Positions 1 to 9,124 of a DNA stretch of 64,000 bases are shown piece after piece. Under the pieces are notes generated by a model. It was not told the DNA's origin. It did no database searches and was given only the letters and a program-made list of their open reading frames with translations. Made by a program: the position numbers and the translations under genes. Source of the stretch: an uncultured Mucispirillum sp. (GTDB taxonomy: Bacteria; Chrysiogenota; Deferribacteres; Deferribacterales; Mucispirillaceae); NCBI GenBank assembly GCA_944324495.1, contig CALUWN010000005.1, forward strand, positions 1 through 64,000, in the 5' to 3' direction. The first letter of the stretch is position 1. Each line of letters opens with the position of its first letter.

Positions 1-70
1 GCAGTAAGATATTAATAGATTATACTTAATTTTAATATATCTAAAACTGTTATATTTTTTAAGTTTACAA

Positions 71-235
71 TTTTTGCATCACCCTCATTTTTTTTGCAAC
101 ACCTTAATTTTTATTATTGTTTAATAAGATTCTTCGCCTAAAGGCTCAGAATGACAGTTATTACAATTATTTCTATTTTTACATATATTATCAAGTAGTT
201 ATAGCATTTTTTAATAAAAAATGGGGGTGAAGCAG
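71..235. repeat. Partial or degenerate copy of the MITE-like repeat
   Basis: About 110 bp (roughly 124-235) is nearly identical, in inverted orientation, to the left half of the element at 10537-10752, including the terminal motif GGGGGTGAAGCAG at 223-235. The opposite end (about 76-94, CATCACCCTCATTTTTTT) only loosely resembles the other terminus, and I see no flanking duplication. It therefore looks like an older or internally deleted copy. It lies directly downstream of the hemerythrin gene's stop codon, and no coding sequence is visible in 1-240. Confidence 0.7.
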
Positions 236-240
236 ATATT

Positions 241-741
241 TTATTTATACCTTTTCTCATATTCTTCTGCTAACATATCAAGGCGTGCAAGCTCTTCTTT
301 TGGCAGATTTTTTTCGCCAAATGGGTAGACCACATTATCTTCCTTATAAGCATGGCGTAAAAGCAAGTCGCAGTATGATAAAGCGTGAGTTAATATATTA
401 AGTTTATTTTCATCACTTGCATCTTTTTCGTATTTGCTTACTGCTTCATCAAGAGAATTAACATGATACCTTGCTAAATCATGCTCAATAAGCATACCAT
501 ATTTTATAATATTTTCAGCACGCACCCCTAAATGCTCTACCATAGATTGAAATAATATCTGTTCTTCTTTCTGGTGGTGTCTTTCATCTGCATAGGTTTT
601 AATAAAATGTATGCTTTTTCTAAATTCATTAATATCTATTTTATTGTGATTTATAAAATCAAGGCACATAATACGAAGATTACCTACAAATTTTACAATC
701 TCTTTATGCTCATTCATTAATATTTCTATAACTTTACTCAT
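241..741 (-). CDS. Hemerythrin HHE-domain protein
   Basis: This 166-residue protein is a single four-helix hemerythrin-like domain that would bind a non-haem di-iron centre. Visible ligand candidates are H12 in MNEHKE, the HHQKEE motif near residues 55-60, H87 in the IEHD segment, and a late HAYKED motif. It is probably cytoplasmic, as no signal peptide is present. It is the last gene of an operon with an unknown 205-residue protein (1-bp gap) and Hcp. Hemerythrin-like proteins bind O2 or NO or help repair iron centres, so a nitrosative or oxidative stress role fits the context. The exact ligand cannot be told from sequence. Confidence 0.85.
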   Translation of the reverse strand: MSKVIEILMNEHKEIVKFVGNLRIMCLDFINHNKIDINEFRKSIHFIKTYADERHHQKEEQILFQSMVEHLGVRAENIIKYGMLIEHDLARYHVNSLDEAVSKYEKDASDENKLNILTHALSYCDLLLRHAYKEDNVVYPFGEKNLPKEELARLDMLAEEYEKRYK

Positions 742-742
742 T

Positions 743-1360
743 TTACACTTCCATTATTTTAAATAAATTTAATCCAAGGCGGGAATACTCTATATTAAAG
801 CTTCCTGCAAAAAAACCTTGAAGCCACTTATCACGCATAGCAAAAAAATGCTCCACATGAATATTTTCATTATCATAATATGGCTTATGCACTTCTAAAT
901 TTACTTCCCACATAATTTCTGAGCCGTCATCATTTTGTATAATTATACCACCATCACAAGGCATACCATCTAGCAAGTTTATTTGTAATATTTTAAAAAG
1001 CTCTTGCACCACAATTATATCAGCACATTCTAAACGATTATTCAAACCATTAGAATAAAATATATCCGCCACCTTTTCTAATAACACTTTATCTTTTTCA
1101 AGTATCAGCTTTAAAGCATATGCAAGCCTGCTTTCAGCAATATTTACCTGATTATTAAGCCAAGCATGAATGGCATTTTGGTCTATCACACTTTCCAATG
1201 CTTCCCTTTCATTTTCACCATATTTTTCTTTTAATTTTGATGAAAAATCAGGAATAATGTTATTATCCTGCATATATGCAATGACCTCATCAAGCAAATC
1301 ATTTTGCTTTTGTATTTTATTATACATCATAAAGTGGATAGGACCTAAAAATGCACTCAT
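743..1360 (-). CDS. Unknown protein of the Hcp operon
   Basis: A 205-residue soluble protein starting MSAFLGPIHFMMYNKI. I do not recognise a named domain, although I recall proteins with a similar AFLGPIH start in other anaerobes. It is predicted mostly helical, with an acidic middle (ENEREALESVID) and a C-terminal part rich in aromatic residues. No signal peptide or membrane segment is visible. It lies 12 bp after hcp and 1 bp before the hemerythrin gene, so it is almost certainly co-transcribed with them. A role with Hcp or the di-iron protein under nitrosative stress is inferred from position only. Confidence 0.7.
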   Translation of the reverse strand: MSAFLGPIHFMMYNKIQKQNDLLDEVIAYMQDNNIIPDFSSKLKEKYGENEREALESVIDQNAIHAWLNNQVNIAESRLAYALKLILEKDKVLLEKVADIFYSNGLNNRLECADIIVVQELFKILQINLLDGMPCDGGIIIQNDDGSEIMWEVNLEVHKPYYDNENIHVEHFFAMRDKWLQGFFAGSFNIEYSRLGLNLFKIMEV

Positions 1361-1372
1361 TACTTTATACCT

Positions 1373-3205
1373 CTATTTATTTAATTTCTCTAAAACTTCA
1401 TCACATGATATATTATGCACCTGACAGGCATCAAACAAACTTTCAGCTTGAGAAGCTGGGCAGCCTAAGCACATCATACCCATTTCTTTAAATACTTTTT
1501 CAGCATTAGGGTTATTTTTTAATATATCACTGATTATCATATCTTTTGTTATTTTAAAATCACTACTCACATCTTCACCAAAAAACATTTTCATATCATC
1601 ACTTACTGATGATATACCACCAATACCAAAATTGTCTACAAGAACTTTTATAACATTTGGTGATAGAAATGCTGGCAGCGTTGGCCCTAAATGAATATTT
1701 TTTACTCCAAGATGAAGTAATGCAAGTAATACAATAGCTGCTTTTTGCTCATACCATGCAATATTATATATAATAGGCAGTTTATTTATATCATCTAAAG
1801 CAAACACTTCTTTTAACTTTAAAGCTATTACTGCTAAAGAATAGCTGTCGTTACACTGTCCAGCATCAAGCACTCTTGGAATACCGCCAATATTTCCTAA
1901 ATCAAGCTTATTATACCTGTATTTAGCACAACCTGCTGTTAATATAATAGTATCTTCTGGCAGTGCTTTTGCAAAATCTGTATAATATGAACGGCTTTTT
2001 TGTCTGCCATCACAGCCTGCCATTACTACAAACTTTTTAACAGCACCACTTTTAACTGCTTCCACCACCTTATCTGCTAGTGATAATACCTGATGATGAG
2101 CAAACCCACCAACTATTTTTCCAGTTTCAATCTCTTTTGGGCTTTGGCATTTTTTTGCATGCTCTATAATTTTAGAAAAATCTTTTTGCTCACCAATTTT
2201 ACCTTTAATATGAGTGCAGCCTGTAAAACCTACTGCCCCAGTTGTATAAATTCTATCTTTATAACTTTCTTTTGGTGGCACAAGGCAGTTTGTGGTTAAA
2301 AGAATTGGACCATTAAAGTTTTCAAAATCTTCTTTTTGGTTATGCCATGCACTTCCATAGTTGCCAACAAAATGGCTGTATTTTTTAAAAGCTGGGTAAT
2401 AGTGAGCTGGCAGCATTTCAGAGTGAGTATATACATCTACCCCTGTGCCTTGAGTTTGTTCTAAAAGCATTTCCAAATCTTTTAAATCATGGCCAGATAT
2501 TAATATGGCAGGGTTATTTCTAACGCCAATATTGACTTCACTTATTTCTGGATTACCGTAATGGGAAGTATTAGCACCATCTAAAAGTGCCATTGTATCA
2601 ACACCATATTTACCAGTTTCAAGTGTTAATGCTATTAAATCATCAATAGATTTATTATCATCAAGAGTATCAGCTAAAGCAGACTGTAAAAATATATCAA
2701 TATTTTCATCTTCTGCCAACAATGTGTTTGCATGTTTTAAATAAGCAGCTAAGCCTTTTAAACCAAAAGTGATTAATGCTCTTAAACTTCTAACATCTTC
2801 ATTTTCTATTTCCATAAATGAAGTATGTTTTGCCACTTCATTATATTCTTCCCTTTTATAATCTCTTTTTACATATTCTGGTAAAGAGATTTCACCTAAT
2901 TTATTTATATAATCCCTTTTTATACTTAATGTATAATCTATAGCATCACAAATTGCTTCATCATCAAAATTAGCATTAGTAATAGTAATAAATAAATTTT
3001 CAGAGATTATATGATTAACTTCTTTTGGAATATTAATACCTTCTTTTCTAGCTAGCCTTAATACATATGATAAAGACTTTGTAGCAAAAACAAGTAAATC
3101 TTGAAGATTAGAAGTAATGTTGTTTTTTCCACATACACCGTTAATAGTACAGCCTTTATTTCCTGCTGTTTCCTGACATTGATAACAAAACATTTGAGTT
3201 TCCAT
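1373..3205 (-). CDS. hcp: Hybrid cluster protein (Hcp) fused to a C-terminal DUF1858 redox-disulfide domain
   Basis: The N-terminus carries C7, C10, C19 and C25 (CX2CX8CX5C), the [4Fe-4S] pattern of class I Hcp from anaerobes. The hybrid-cluster part runs to about residue 550, the usual family length, with conserved segments such as TTNCLVPP and MAGCDGR. Residues about 552-610 are extra and match the DUF1858 'Hcp-associated redox disulfide' family, with the pair CLGC. Hcp reduces NO or hydroxylamine in the cytoplasm. It heads the operon to hemerythrin, with ribosome-binding site GGAGG at about 3211-3215 and an FNR-type box about 56 bp upstream of the start. The fused domain may supply electrons or a thiol; that is inference. 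Confidence 0.93.
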   Translation of the reverse strand: METQMFCYQCQETAGNKGCTINGVCGKNNITSNLQDLLVFATKSLSYVLRLARKEGINIPKEVNHIISENLFITITNANFDDEAICDAIDYTLSIKRDYINKLGEISLPEYVKRDYKREEYNEVAKHTSFMEIENEDVRSLRALITFGLKGLAAYLKHANTLLAEDENIDIFLQSALADTLDDNKSIDDLIALTLETGKYGVDTMALLDGANTSHYGNPEISEVNIGVRNNPAILISGHDLKDLEMLLEQTQGTGVDVYTHSEMLPAHYYPAFKKYSHFVGNYGSAWHNQKEDFENFNGPILLTTNCLVPPKESYKDRIYTTGAVGFTGCTHIKGKIGEQKDFSKIIEHAKKCQSPKEIETGKIVGGFAHHQVLSLADKVVEAVKSGAVKKFVVMAGCDGRQKSRSYYTDFAKALPEDTIILTAGCAKYRYNKLDLGNIGGIPRVLDAGQCNDSYSLAVIALKLKEVFALDDINKLPIIYNIAWYEQKAAIVLLALLHLGVKNIHLGPTLPAFLSPNVIKVLVDNFGIGGISSVSDDMKMFFGEDVSSDFKITKDMIISDILKNNPNAEKVFKEMGMMCLGCPASQAESLFDACQVHNISCDEVLEKLNK

Positions 3206-3232
3206 TTTTTCCTCCGTTTTAAAATATATATA

Positions 3233-3274
3233 AATATACTAAAAAAATAAAAAGGAAAAAATGATATAAATCAA
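3233..3274 (-). promoter_or_regulatory. CRP/FNR-family box and promoter of the hcp operon
   Basis: Read on the minus strand, 3274-3261 is TTGATTTATATCAT, matching the FNR consensus TTGAT-N4-ATCAA at nine of ten positions. A -10-like TATATT lies at 3238-3233. This places the box centre near -41 from a start around 3226, the position of a class II activator site. A Crp/FNR regulator such as an HcpR type is the likely activator. The regulator gene is not in this window. Confidence 0.65.
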
Positions 3275-3291
3275 GAAATGAAAATTTTTTA

Positions 3292-3323
3292 TAAAAAAAG
3301 CACCCTGAGTAAATCAGAGTGCT
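3292..3323 (-). terminator. Rho-independent terminator
   Basis: On the minus strand a 10-bp stem (3323-3314 with 3308-3299, one G-U pair) and a 5-nt loop are followed by a run of seven T. It lies about 170 bp downstream of the lipoprotein gene and about 90 bp upstream of hcp, so it insulates hcp from read-through. Confidence 0.75.
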
Positions 3324-3365
3324 TATAAAATTATTTTTAATAAACAGGAGATAGTAAAAAGAAAA

Positions 3366-3404
3366 GGCGAACCACTTTCATTATACTAATAAAAATGGTT
3401 CGCC
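3366..3404 (-). terminator. Hairpin with T-rich tail downstream of the lipoprotein gene
   Basis: A 9-bp perfect inverted repeat GGCGAACCA / TGGTTCGCC with a 21-nt loop is followed on the minus strand by TTTTCTTTTT. It probably ends the 3499-4917 transcript, with the hairpin at 3299-3323 as a second barrier. Confidence 0.55.
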
Positions 3405-3498
3405 AAAATAACTAATCTTTTAAGATAATCCTACCCACTGCATTATTTTTAATCTATTATCACAACTAATTTACAGTAAAGTAGTTACTTTTTTAATA

Positions 3499-4917
3499 TT
3501 AAAAATATTCACGTCCTTCTACATCGCTTGAACAAAGATATGGTATTGTATCATCTTCATAAAATCGCACAGGGTCTATAATTATATCACCATTACAGCT
3601 TGACAAAATATTATCATTTTTTACTTTAACCCATGCATAAGATGATGATATCTTTCCGTCATAGGCTGCAGCCCCATTAACATAAGTACATTGAAAATTT
3701 GTTCCAATCTGACATGCAAATGTTAATAAGCTTGATAAACCATGGGCATTAAATTTAGCAGTTTTTCCATCTTTTTTAGCTAATATTCCAGAAATATCTT
3801 TTGCACCATCTTCAGCATACTCATAACTATTTCCTTTACCAACTGTCTGTTTAAATCTTAAAAGAAAATAATCAAAATCTTGTTCTTTTGTTTTAGTATA
3901 ATTTATAATACTGTAATATACCCTTTCCTGAATATAGTTCATATCACTAATCCATTTTTCTTTTAGTTCCGCATCGCTACTAACGTTATAAGATTGATAA
4001 GGTATAAGTTTAAAGTAAAGGTCATTTTTGCCTACTCTATGATAATATACATAAGGAAATAAATTTGGCAAATCACTATACAGTGCTCCTACCACTTTAG
4101 GCAAATTTGAGATTTGTGATAACTCATTTGCCATATCAAGAAAACCAACAGGAACACCAACTATATTTTTGTTATTAAATTCACCAAGTTTATAATTATA
4201 GTTATTCCAACCACAAACAGGAACACCAGAAGAATTTAACCTTGCTTCACCAGTATCCATGTTAATACAGTTTGAATCAGCCCATGCATCATATTGTTTT
4301 TTAACTTCTTCAGGAGTGCAAAATTCTTTATCTTCTTTGCTTAAATTAGTGAGCTCAAACCCTGTTGTATCATCTATGCACTTTGCAGTTACAAATGCAT
4401 CTGTAGCATGGCATAAAACACCTGCTGTACATTCTTCCTCTTCTTCATCCGTTCTACCATAAAATGATACAAATGAATCATATAATCTGTCATAAATTAC
4501 TTTTTCACTGGCATTCAAAGTAGACCTGTAATAAAGATTATCTCTATTAATATAATCAAAAATTGTATTATGAATTAATTTCAATTCTTCCTCATCAGGA
4601 TGCACTATAACGATTTGACCTGTGTCATCACCCGGGTCAACTACTACTGTAACATCACCACCAGTGCCACCACCCGGGTCAACTACTACTGTGGTATCAC
4701 CACCAGTACCACCTTCTGGGTCTTTTACATCAACAGATGTGCCGCCACTGCCAGATGTGCCACCGCTACCGTCAGGATTAGTCACATCTCCACCAGATAC
4801 AGAAGATTGACTGCCGTCACCACCAGTACCATTTCCGCCATTTAATGAAACAGAATTATTTTCACCACAGGAAAATAATATGAAAATAAAAGGGATAATT
4901 AAGATAAGCTTTTTCAT
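3499..4917 (-). CDS. Lipoprotein with Gly/Asp/Val repeats and a transglutaminase-like C-terminus
   Basis: A 472-residue predicted lipoprotein: positive N-terminus, hydrophobic stretch and lipobox LFSC with acylated C17. Residues about 20-105 are a low-complexity linker rich in Gly, Ser and Asp, containing two copies of a 14-residue unit (DPGGGTGGDVTVVV type). The C-terminal region (ACQIG, then SSYAWVKV, then IIIDPVRF) has the spacing of transglutaminase-like folds, which normally show C...H...D, but the His position is Tyr here. It may be a binding module rather than an enzyme. Many paired cysteines suit the periplasm or cell surface. Monocistronic, with its own promoter (4968-4996). The transglutaminase link is tentative. 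Confidence 0.7.
   Translation of the reverse strand: MKKLILIIPFIFILFSCGENNSVSLNGGNGTGGDGSQSSVSGGDVTNPDGSGGTSGSGGTSVDVKDPEGGTGGDTTVVVDPGGGTGGDVTVVVDPGDDTGQIVIVHPDEEELKLIHNTIFDYINRDNLYYRSTLNASEKVIYDRLYDSFVSFYGRTDEEEEECTAGVLCHATDAFVTAKCIDDTTGFELTNLSKEDKEFCTPEEVKKQYDAWADSNCINMDTGEARLNSSGVPVCGWNNYNYKLGEFNNKNIVGVPVGFLDMANELSQISNLPKVVGALYSDLPNLFPYVYYHRVGKNDLYFKLIPYQSYNVSSDAELKEKWISDMNYIQERVYYSIINYTKTKEQDFDYFLLRFKQTVGKGNSYEYAEDGAKDISGILAKKDGKTAKFNAHGLSSLLTFACQIGTNFQCTYVNGAAAYDGKISSSYAWVKVKNDNILSSCNGDIIIDPVRFYEDDTIPYLCSSDVEGREYF
4629..4712. repeat. Two tandem 42-bp repeats in the lipoprotein gene
   Basis: The unit beginning CACCCGGGTCAACTACTACT recurs after 42 bp, with only a few substitutions between copies (4631 and 4673 mark the two CCCGGG sites). 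It encodes 14 residues of the linker. A period divisible by three means copy number can change without breaking the frame. Confidence 0.85.
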
Positions 4918-4967
4918 AGAATACGCACCTACTAAAAATATATTACAACATACTACATATATATATT

Positions 4968-4996
4968 AGTTTATGCTGAATAATTGAATTTGTCAA
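4968..4996 (-). promoter_or_regulatory. Sigma-70-type promoter of the lipoprotein gene
   Basis: Minus strand: TTGACA at 4996-4991, 17-bp spacer, TAAACT at 4973-4968, about 50 bp upstream of the start codon. The -35 is perfect and the -10 matches four of six positions. Confidence 0.55.
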
Positions 4997-5143
4997 GCTA
5001 ATTTTTTTAAAAAAAATTACATTTGTAAGTTTTAAAGTTATAAATTAAAACAATAACACAACTACATTAATATTTAATACAAATAAAAGAAAAAATTTGG
5101 GGTTAAACCTTAAATTTAATAATGAAAAAAATAAAGACTAATA

Positions 5144-5416
5144 CTAAATTTTTCCCATAGAAAAATCATCTACAAGATTATCTACAAGTTCCTGAACATT
5201 TTCTATTGTATCATAGATTACAATATTATCATTTAAAGTAAACTCATCTTGAGCATAAGAGGTTTCTTCCATCATTACCTTTAATTCTTCTACAGAACGC
5301 TGTAAAGATAATAAATTTCCTTGAGCTTTTGCCATTAATTCTACCGCATCAAGAAGTGAATCAAACTCATCTGATTCTAATATTGCATAAGCATCCATAT
5401 TTTCTTGTGTTTTCAT
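5144..5416 (-). CDS. Small unknown acidic protein
   Basis: About 90 residues, acidic, predicted helical, with no cysteines, signal peptide or membrane segment. I do not recognise a family. The longer reading starts at 5422 (MVMKTQ), but the ribosome-binding sequence AAAGGGG ends one base before that ATG and lies a normal 7 bases before the second, so I take 5416 (MKTQEN). The sequence has heptad-like hydrophobic spacing (LLDAVELMAKAQGNLLSLQ), which could form a coiled coil. It is followed on the same strand by no close gene and lies about 55 bp downstream of the C_GCAxxG gene. Confidence 0.6.
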   Translation of the reverse strand: MKTQENMDAYAILESDEFDSLLDAVELMAKAQGNLLSLQRSVEELKVMMEETSYAQDEFTLNDNIVIYDTIENVQELVDNLVDDFSMGKI

Positions 5417-5471
5417 TACCATGCCCCTTTAAAATATTGATACAAATATACAAGCAAATAAAATGCCAAAA

Positions 5472-5885
5472 TCACTTATTATTAAAAATATATTCCTCTA
5501 TAATGCTTACTGCTTCTAAAATACACCCGTCACAGCTTTTTAATACATTACCTGTTTCAATACCCTTTATATCTTTACAATATATAGAGCCAACTCGCTC
5601 TGCAAACTCATTATTCATTTTCGCTGTCAGTCTATATGTCTGACCTTTTGTACGTATTTTACTGTCTTTTCCACCACTATTATAAAGCCCTGCCAAAATT
5701 ACTGCTGCTGATAATGCTCCACAAGCCCCCTGTAAATTACCAGTACCTACACCAAATCCTTCACTTAATCTAAAAAGCATATCTTCATCAAGCCCTATTT
5801 TTTCTGCAAAAACAGCACATACTGCCTGAGCACAGTTATAACCTTGGCTGTGTAATATTAAGGCTTTTTCCTTTAAATTATCCAT
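5472..5885 (-). CDS. C_GCAxxG_C_C family putative redox protein
   Basis: About 137 residues. Visible hallmarks are GYNCAQAV near the N-terminus, GACGALSAAV in the middle, then CKDIKG and a terminal CDGC. This spacing of cysteines defines the C_GCAxxG_C_C family of small putative redox-active proteins, common in anaerobes and of unknown reaction. I start it at MDNLKEK (5885) rather than at 5918, because the 11 extra residues lie over the terminator of the upstream symporter gene and are not family-like. Cysteine pairs suggest disulfide chemistry or metal binding. Cytoplasmic, no signal peptide. Confidence 0.8.
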   Translation of the reverse strand: MDNLKEKALILHSQGYNCAQAVCAVFAEKIGLDEDMLFRLSEGFGVGTGNLQGACGALSAAVILAGLYNSGGKDSKIRTKGQTYRLTAKMNNEFAERVGSIYCKDIKGIETGNVLKSCDGCILEAVSIIEEYIFNNK

Positions 5886-5894
5886 TTTGCACCA

Positions 5895-5921
5895 AAAAAA
5901 TGGGGCAGATATTTCCACCCC
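5895..5921 (-). terminator. Terminator of the first AGCS symporter gene
   Basis: Minus strand 5921-5902 forms GGGG..CCCC (seven pairs allowing two wobbles, 6-nt loop) followed by ATTTTTTT. It sits 27 bp after the symporter stop codon. Confidence 0.6.
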
Positions 5922-5947
5922 AGTATTGTAATTATTTTTAATTAAAA

Positions 5948-7381
5948 TTATTTATTTAGTTCTGGGTTATCTTCCCTGTTCCATTGTGTTACAGCATCAG
6001 TTTCTATTTCAGGTAAATCTCCTTTTACATAAACAGGATACTTTCCTTGATGCCACTGAGCTAAATAATGGTTTAACAATAATACTACTGGTTTACGCAA
6101 AATAACAAGCACTATTAAGTTAATTAATGCCATAAAGCCCATTACAAAATCACCTAAATTCCATATGGTTTGCAGGTTGGCAATAGAGCCGCCTAAAACA
6201 AGCATTAATGTTAAGAATACAACTATATAATAAGCAAGTTTTGTATCCTTTATGGAAGCCATCCCTGTTTGTATATAGAAAAAGTTTCCTAATATTGTAC
6301 TAAATGAAAAAAGCACTACGCAAAGTGTAAGAAAAAGTGTACCAAACTCACCGAAATGCTCTGTCATTGCATACTGCATTAAATTAATACCATGCAGCTC
6401 GCCTATTTTATCCATAGCACTAGGTGAAAGCAGCAGGATAAACCCTGATACAGAGCATATTAATAATGTATCAGTAAACACTGAAAACATTTGAAGAAAA
6501 CCTTGACGTGCTGGGTGAGATGTGGTTGCGGCTGCTGCTGCGTGTGCTCCCCCACCAAGACCTGCATCGTTTGAAAAAAGGCTTCTTCTTAAACCTGTTA
6601 CAATAGTATGGCCAATTGCACCGCCAAAGGCAGCAGAAGGGTTAAATGCTTCTGAAATTATTAAACCAAACATTGCAGGAACTTCTTTAATATTTATAAT
6701 TAAAATAAGAAGCCCAAACAATAAATATGGTATAGCCATAACTGGCACAATATATGTGCAGGCTTTAATAATAGCTGTCCTACCGGGGCTTAATAATATG
6801 ACTGCTGTAATAATCGCAAGAATTATGCCTGTAATATTTTTATCAAGATTATATGCTGCTAGAGAGTTGGCAATAGTATTTGCCTGTATGCCATTAACAG
6901 AAGTATTTGCTGTTATCATAATTAAAGCAAAAGTAGCAGCAAGTAATGGCATTTTTAACCTGCTGCGAATATAAAATGAGCCACCACCCACATATTGACC
7001 AAGTGAGTTTTTCTCCTTATAAAACTGAGCTAAAGTAGATTCCCCAAAAGACATAGCAGAGCCAAAAAGAGCCATTATCCACATCCAAAATAATGCACCG
7101 GGGCCACCAGTTGAAATGGCAACCATAATGCCTGCCATATTACCAGCACCCACACGACTTGCTGTACTTATTGCATAGCTTGCAAAACCTGATGTACCGC
7201 CACCCTTATGCTTTCTAAATAATAACCTGCCTGCATGAAATACATATCTAAACTGTGCACCCTTCATTAATATAGTATATAAAATTGCCACACATATATA
7301 AATGTATAACACTATATTGTTAAAAAGTATTTCCGTACCTTTTATAAGAAATGCATCTATTACGGATTGCTCTTGTGACAT
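5948..7381 (-). CDS. Sodium:alanine/glycine symporter (AGCS family), copy 1
   Basis: A 477-residue integral membrane protein with about ten hydrophobic segments, of the AGCS (AlsT/DagA) family that imports alanine or glycine with Na+. Family signatures visible are GGGTSGFASYAISTASRVG (residues about 60-78), the GNMAGI segment and the region around GAIGHTIVTGLRR. The second signature reads SNDAGLGGG here and SNEAGMGGA in copy 2; AGCS members usually have E-AG-G, so the Glu to Asp change may alter activity or specificity. It is adjacent to and about 80% identical by eye with the next gene, a tandem duplication. It has its own promoter region and terminator. Confidence 0.92.
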   Translation of the reverse strand: MSQEQSVIDAFLIKGTEILFNNIVLYIYICVAILYTILMKGAQFRYVFHAGRLLFRKHKGGGTSGFASYAISTASRVGAGNMAGIMVAISTGGPGALFWMWIMALFGSAMSFGESTLAQFYKEKNSLGQYVGGGSFYIRSRLKMPLLAATFALIMITANTSVNGIQANTIANSLAAYNLDKNITGIILAIITAVILLSPGRTAIIKACTYIVPVMAIPYLLFGLLILIINIKEVPAMFGLIISEAFNPSAAFGGAIGHTIVTGLRRSLFSNDAGLGGGAHAAAAATTSHPARQGFLQMFSVFTDTLLICSVSGFILLLSPSAMDKIGELHGINLMQYAMTEHFGEFGTLFLTLCVVLFSFSTILGNFFYIQTGMASIKDTKLAYYIVVFLTLMLVLGGSIANLQTIWNLGDFVMGFMALINLIVLVILRKPVVLLLNHYLAQWHQGKYPVYVKGDLPEIETDAVTQWNREDNPELNK

Positions 7382-7533
7382 ATTTTGCTCCCCTTATACT
7401 ATCTACCTCAATATATTACATAATTTTTTTTAAGATTTTGTCAAATAAATTTAATAATTTATTATAAAAACGCATATATTTTGTAAGAAAATAAGAAATA
7501 TATACTACTAAGACTACATTATATTAAAACTAC

Positions 7534-7559
7534 AAAAATGGGGCAGAAATATCTGCCCC
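7534..7559 (-). terminator. Terminator of the second AGCS symporter gene
   Basis: Perfect 8-bp stem GGGGCAGA / TCTGCCCC with a 4-nt loop (7559-7540 on the minus strand), followed by ATTTTT, 20 bp after the stop codon. Confidence 0.85.
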
Positions 7560-7579
7560 GAAATTATTTTTATTAATTA

Positions 7580-9013
7580 TTATTTGCTTACAGAGTTGCT
7601 GTCTTCCCTATTCCACTGGCTAACAGCGTCTGTTTCTATTTCAGGTAAATCACCTTTTACATATACAGGTATTTTTTCCTGATTCCACTGATTTAAATAG
7701 TGGTTTAATAATGCAACTACTGGTTTATATAATGCAACAAGCACTATAATATTTATTAGAGCCATAAAGCCCATTAAAAAGTCACCTAAGTTCCATATTG
7801 TTTGTAAGTTTGCAATAGAGCCGCCTAAAACAAGCATTAATGTCATAACAACTACTATATAATATGAAAGTTTGCTGTCTTTAATAGCTGTTACACCTGT
7901 TTGTATATAGAAAAAGTTTCCTAATATAGAGCTGAATGAGAAAAGTATAACACATAATGTAATAAAGAGCGAACCAAATGTACCAAAATGCTCTGTCATT
8001 GCATACTGCATAAGGTTAATACCATGAATCTCGCCTATTTTATCCATAGCCTCTGGAGAAAGCAGCAGTATAAAGCCAGATACTGAGCATATGATTAATG
8101 TATCAGTAAATACTGAAAACATTTGAATAAACCCTTGACGTGCTGGGTGAGATGTAGTAGCAGCTGCTGCTGCGTGAGGAGCACCACCCATACCAGCTTC
8201 GTTTGAAAAAAGACCTCTTCTTAAACCTGTAACAATAGTATGACCTATTGCACCACCAAAAGCAGCTGATGGAGTAAACGCTTCAGAAAATATTAAACCA
8301 AACATAGCAGGAACCTGCGTAATATTCATAATAACAACAACTAAACCAAAAAGTATGTAAGGTACAGCCATTACTGGTACAATATAGATACATGCTTTAA
8401 TGATAGCTGTTCTGCCCGGGCTTAATAATATTACTGCTGTAATAATTGCTAAAACTATACCTGTAACATTAACATTAAGATTATATGCTTGAAGTGAGCT
8501 TGCAATTGTATTTGCCTGCACACCGTTAAATGCAGTATATGTGGTTATCATAATAGCAGCAAAAATAATTGAGAGTATAGGCATTTTTAATCTGCTACGA
8601 ATATAAAAAGACGCTCCACCTACATATTGCCCTAAAGAGTTTTTCTCTTTATAAAACTGAGCAAGAGTAGCTTCAGCAAAAGCTAAAGCAGAGCCAAAAA
8701 GTGCCATTACCCACATCCAGAATAATGCACCGGGACCACCTGCTGATATGGCAACCATAATACCTGCCATATTACCTGTTCCAACACGGCTTGCTGTACT
8801 TATTGCATAACTTGCAAAACCAGATGTACCACCACCTTGGTGTTTTTTAAATAAAAGGCTTCCTGCATGAAACATATGTTTAAACTGTGCACCTTTTATT
8901 AAAATAGTAAAAAGTACTGCAATTACTACAAATACATATAACACTATATTGTTATAAAGTATGTCCGTCCCTTTTGTAAGAAATGCATCAATAGCTGATT
9001 GTTCTGCTGCCAT
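7580..9013 (-). CDS. Sodium:alanine/glycine symporter (AGCS family), copy 2
   Basis: About 477 residues, same fold and family as the gene at 5948-7381, with the canonical SNEAGMGG signature. The sequence can be read from 9025 (MEVEMAAEQ), but GGAGG in the first codons is evidently the ribosome-binding site, placed 5 bases before the ATG at 9013 (MAAEQSAIDAF), which also aligns with the start of copy 1. A minus-strand TTGACA at 9074-9069, with TATCCT 18 bp further on, is a plausible promoter. A TTGACA precedes copy 1 similarly, so the duplication seems to include the control region. Inner-membrane amino-acid uptake. Confidence 0.92.
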   Translation of the reverse strand: MAAEQSAIDAFLTKGTDILYNNIVLYVFVVIAVLFTILIKGAQFKHMFHAGSLLFKKHQGGGTSGFASYAISTASRVGTGNMAGIMVAISAGGPGALFWMWVMALFGSALAFAEATLAQFYKEKNSLGQYVGGASFYIRSRLKMPILSIIFAAIMITTYTAFNGVQANTIASSLQAYNLNVNVTGIVLAIITAVILLSPGRTAIIKACIYIVPVMAVPYILFGLVVVIMNITQVPAMFGLIFSEAFTPSAAFGGAIGHTIVTGLRRGLFSNEAGMGGAPHAAAAATTSHPARQGFIQMFSVFTDTLIICSVSGFILLLSPEAMDKIGEIHGINLMQYAMTEHFGTFGSLFITLCVILFSFSSILGNFFYIQTGVTAIKDSKLSYYIVVVMTLMLVLGGSIANLQTIWNLGDFLMGFMALINIIVLVALYKPVVALLNHYLNQWNQEKIPVYVKGDLPEIETDAVSQWNREDSNSVSK

Positions 9014-9124
9014 TTCTACCTCCACATAAAATTATTACATTTCTAGGATACATAATTTTTTATGTCTTTGTCAAATAAAATCAGAAAAAAATAAAAAATT
9101 AACATAAAAATTAAAAATATAAGA

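Noticed and set aside
4622-4845. Thr/Pro-rich plus-strand ORFs opposite the lipoprotein linker
   Set aside because: They arise from the complementary strand of the Gly-rich 42-bp repeats.
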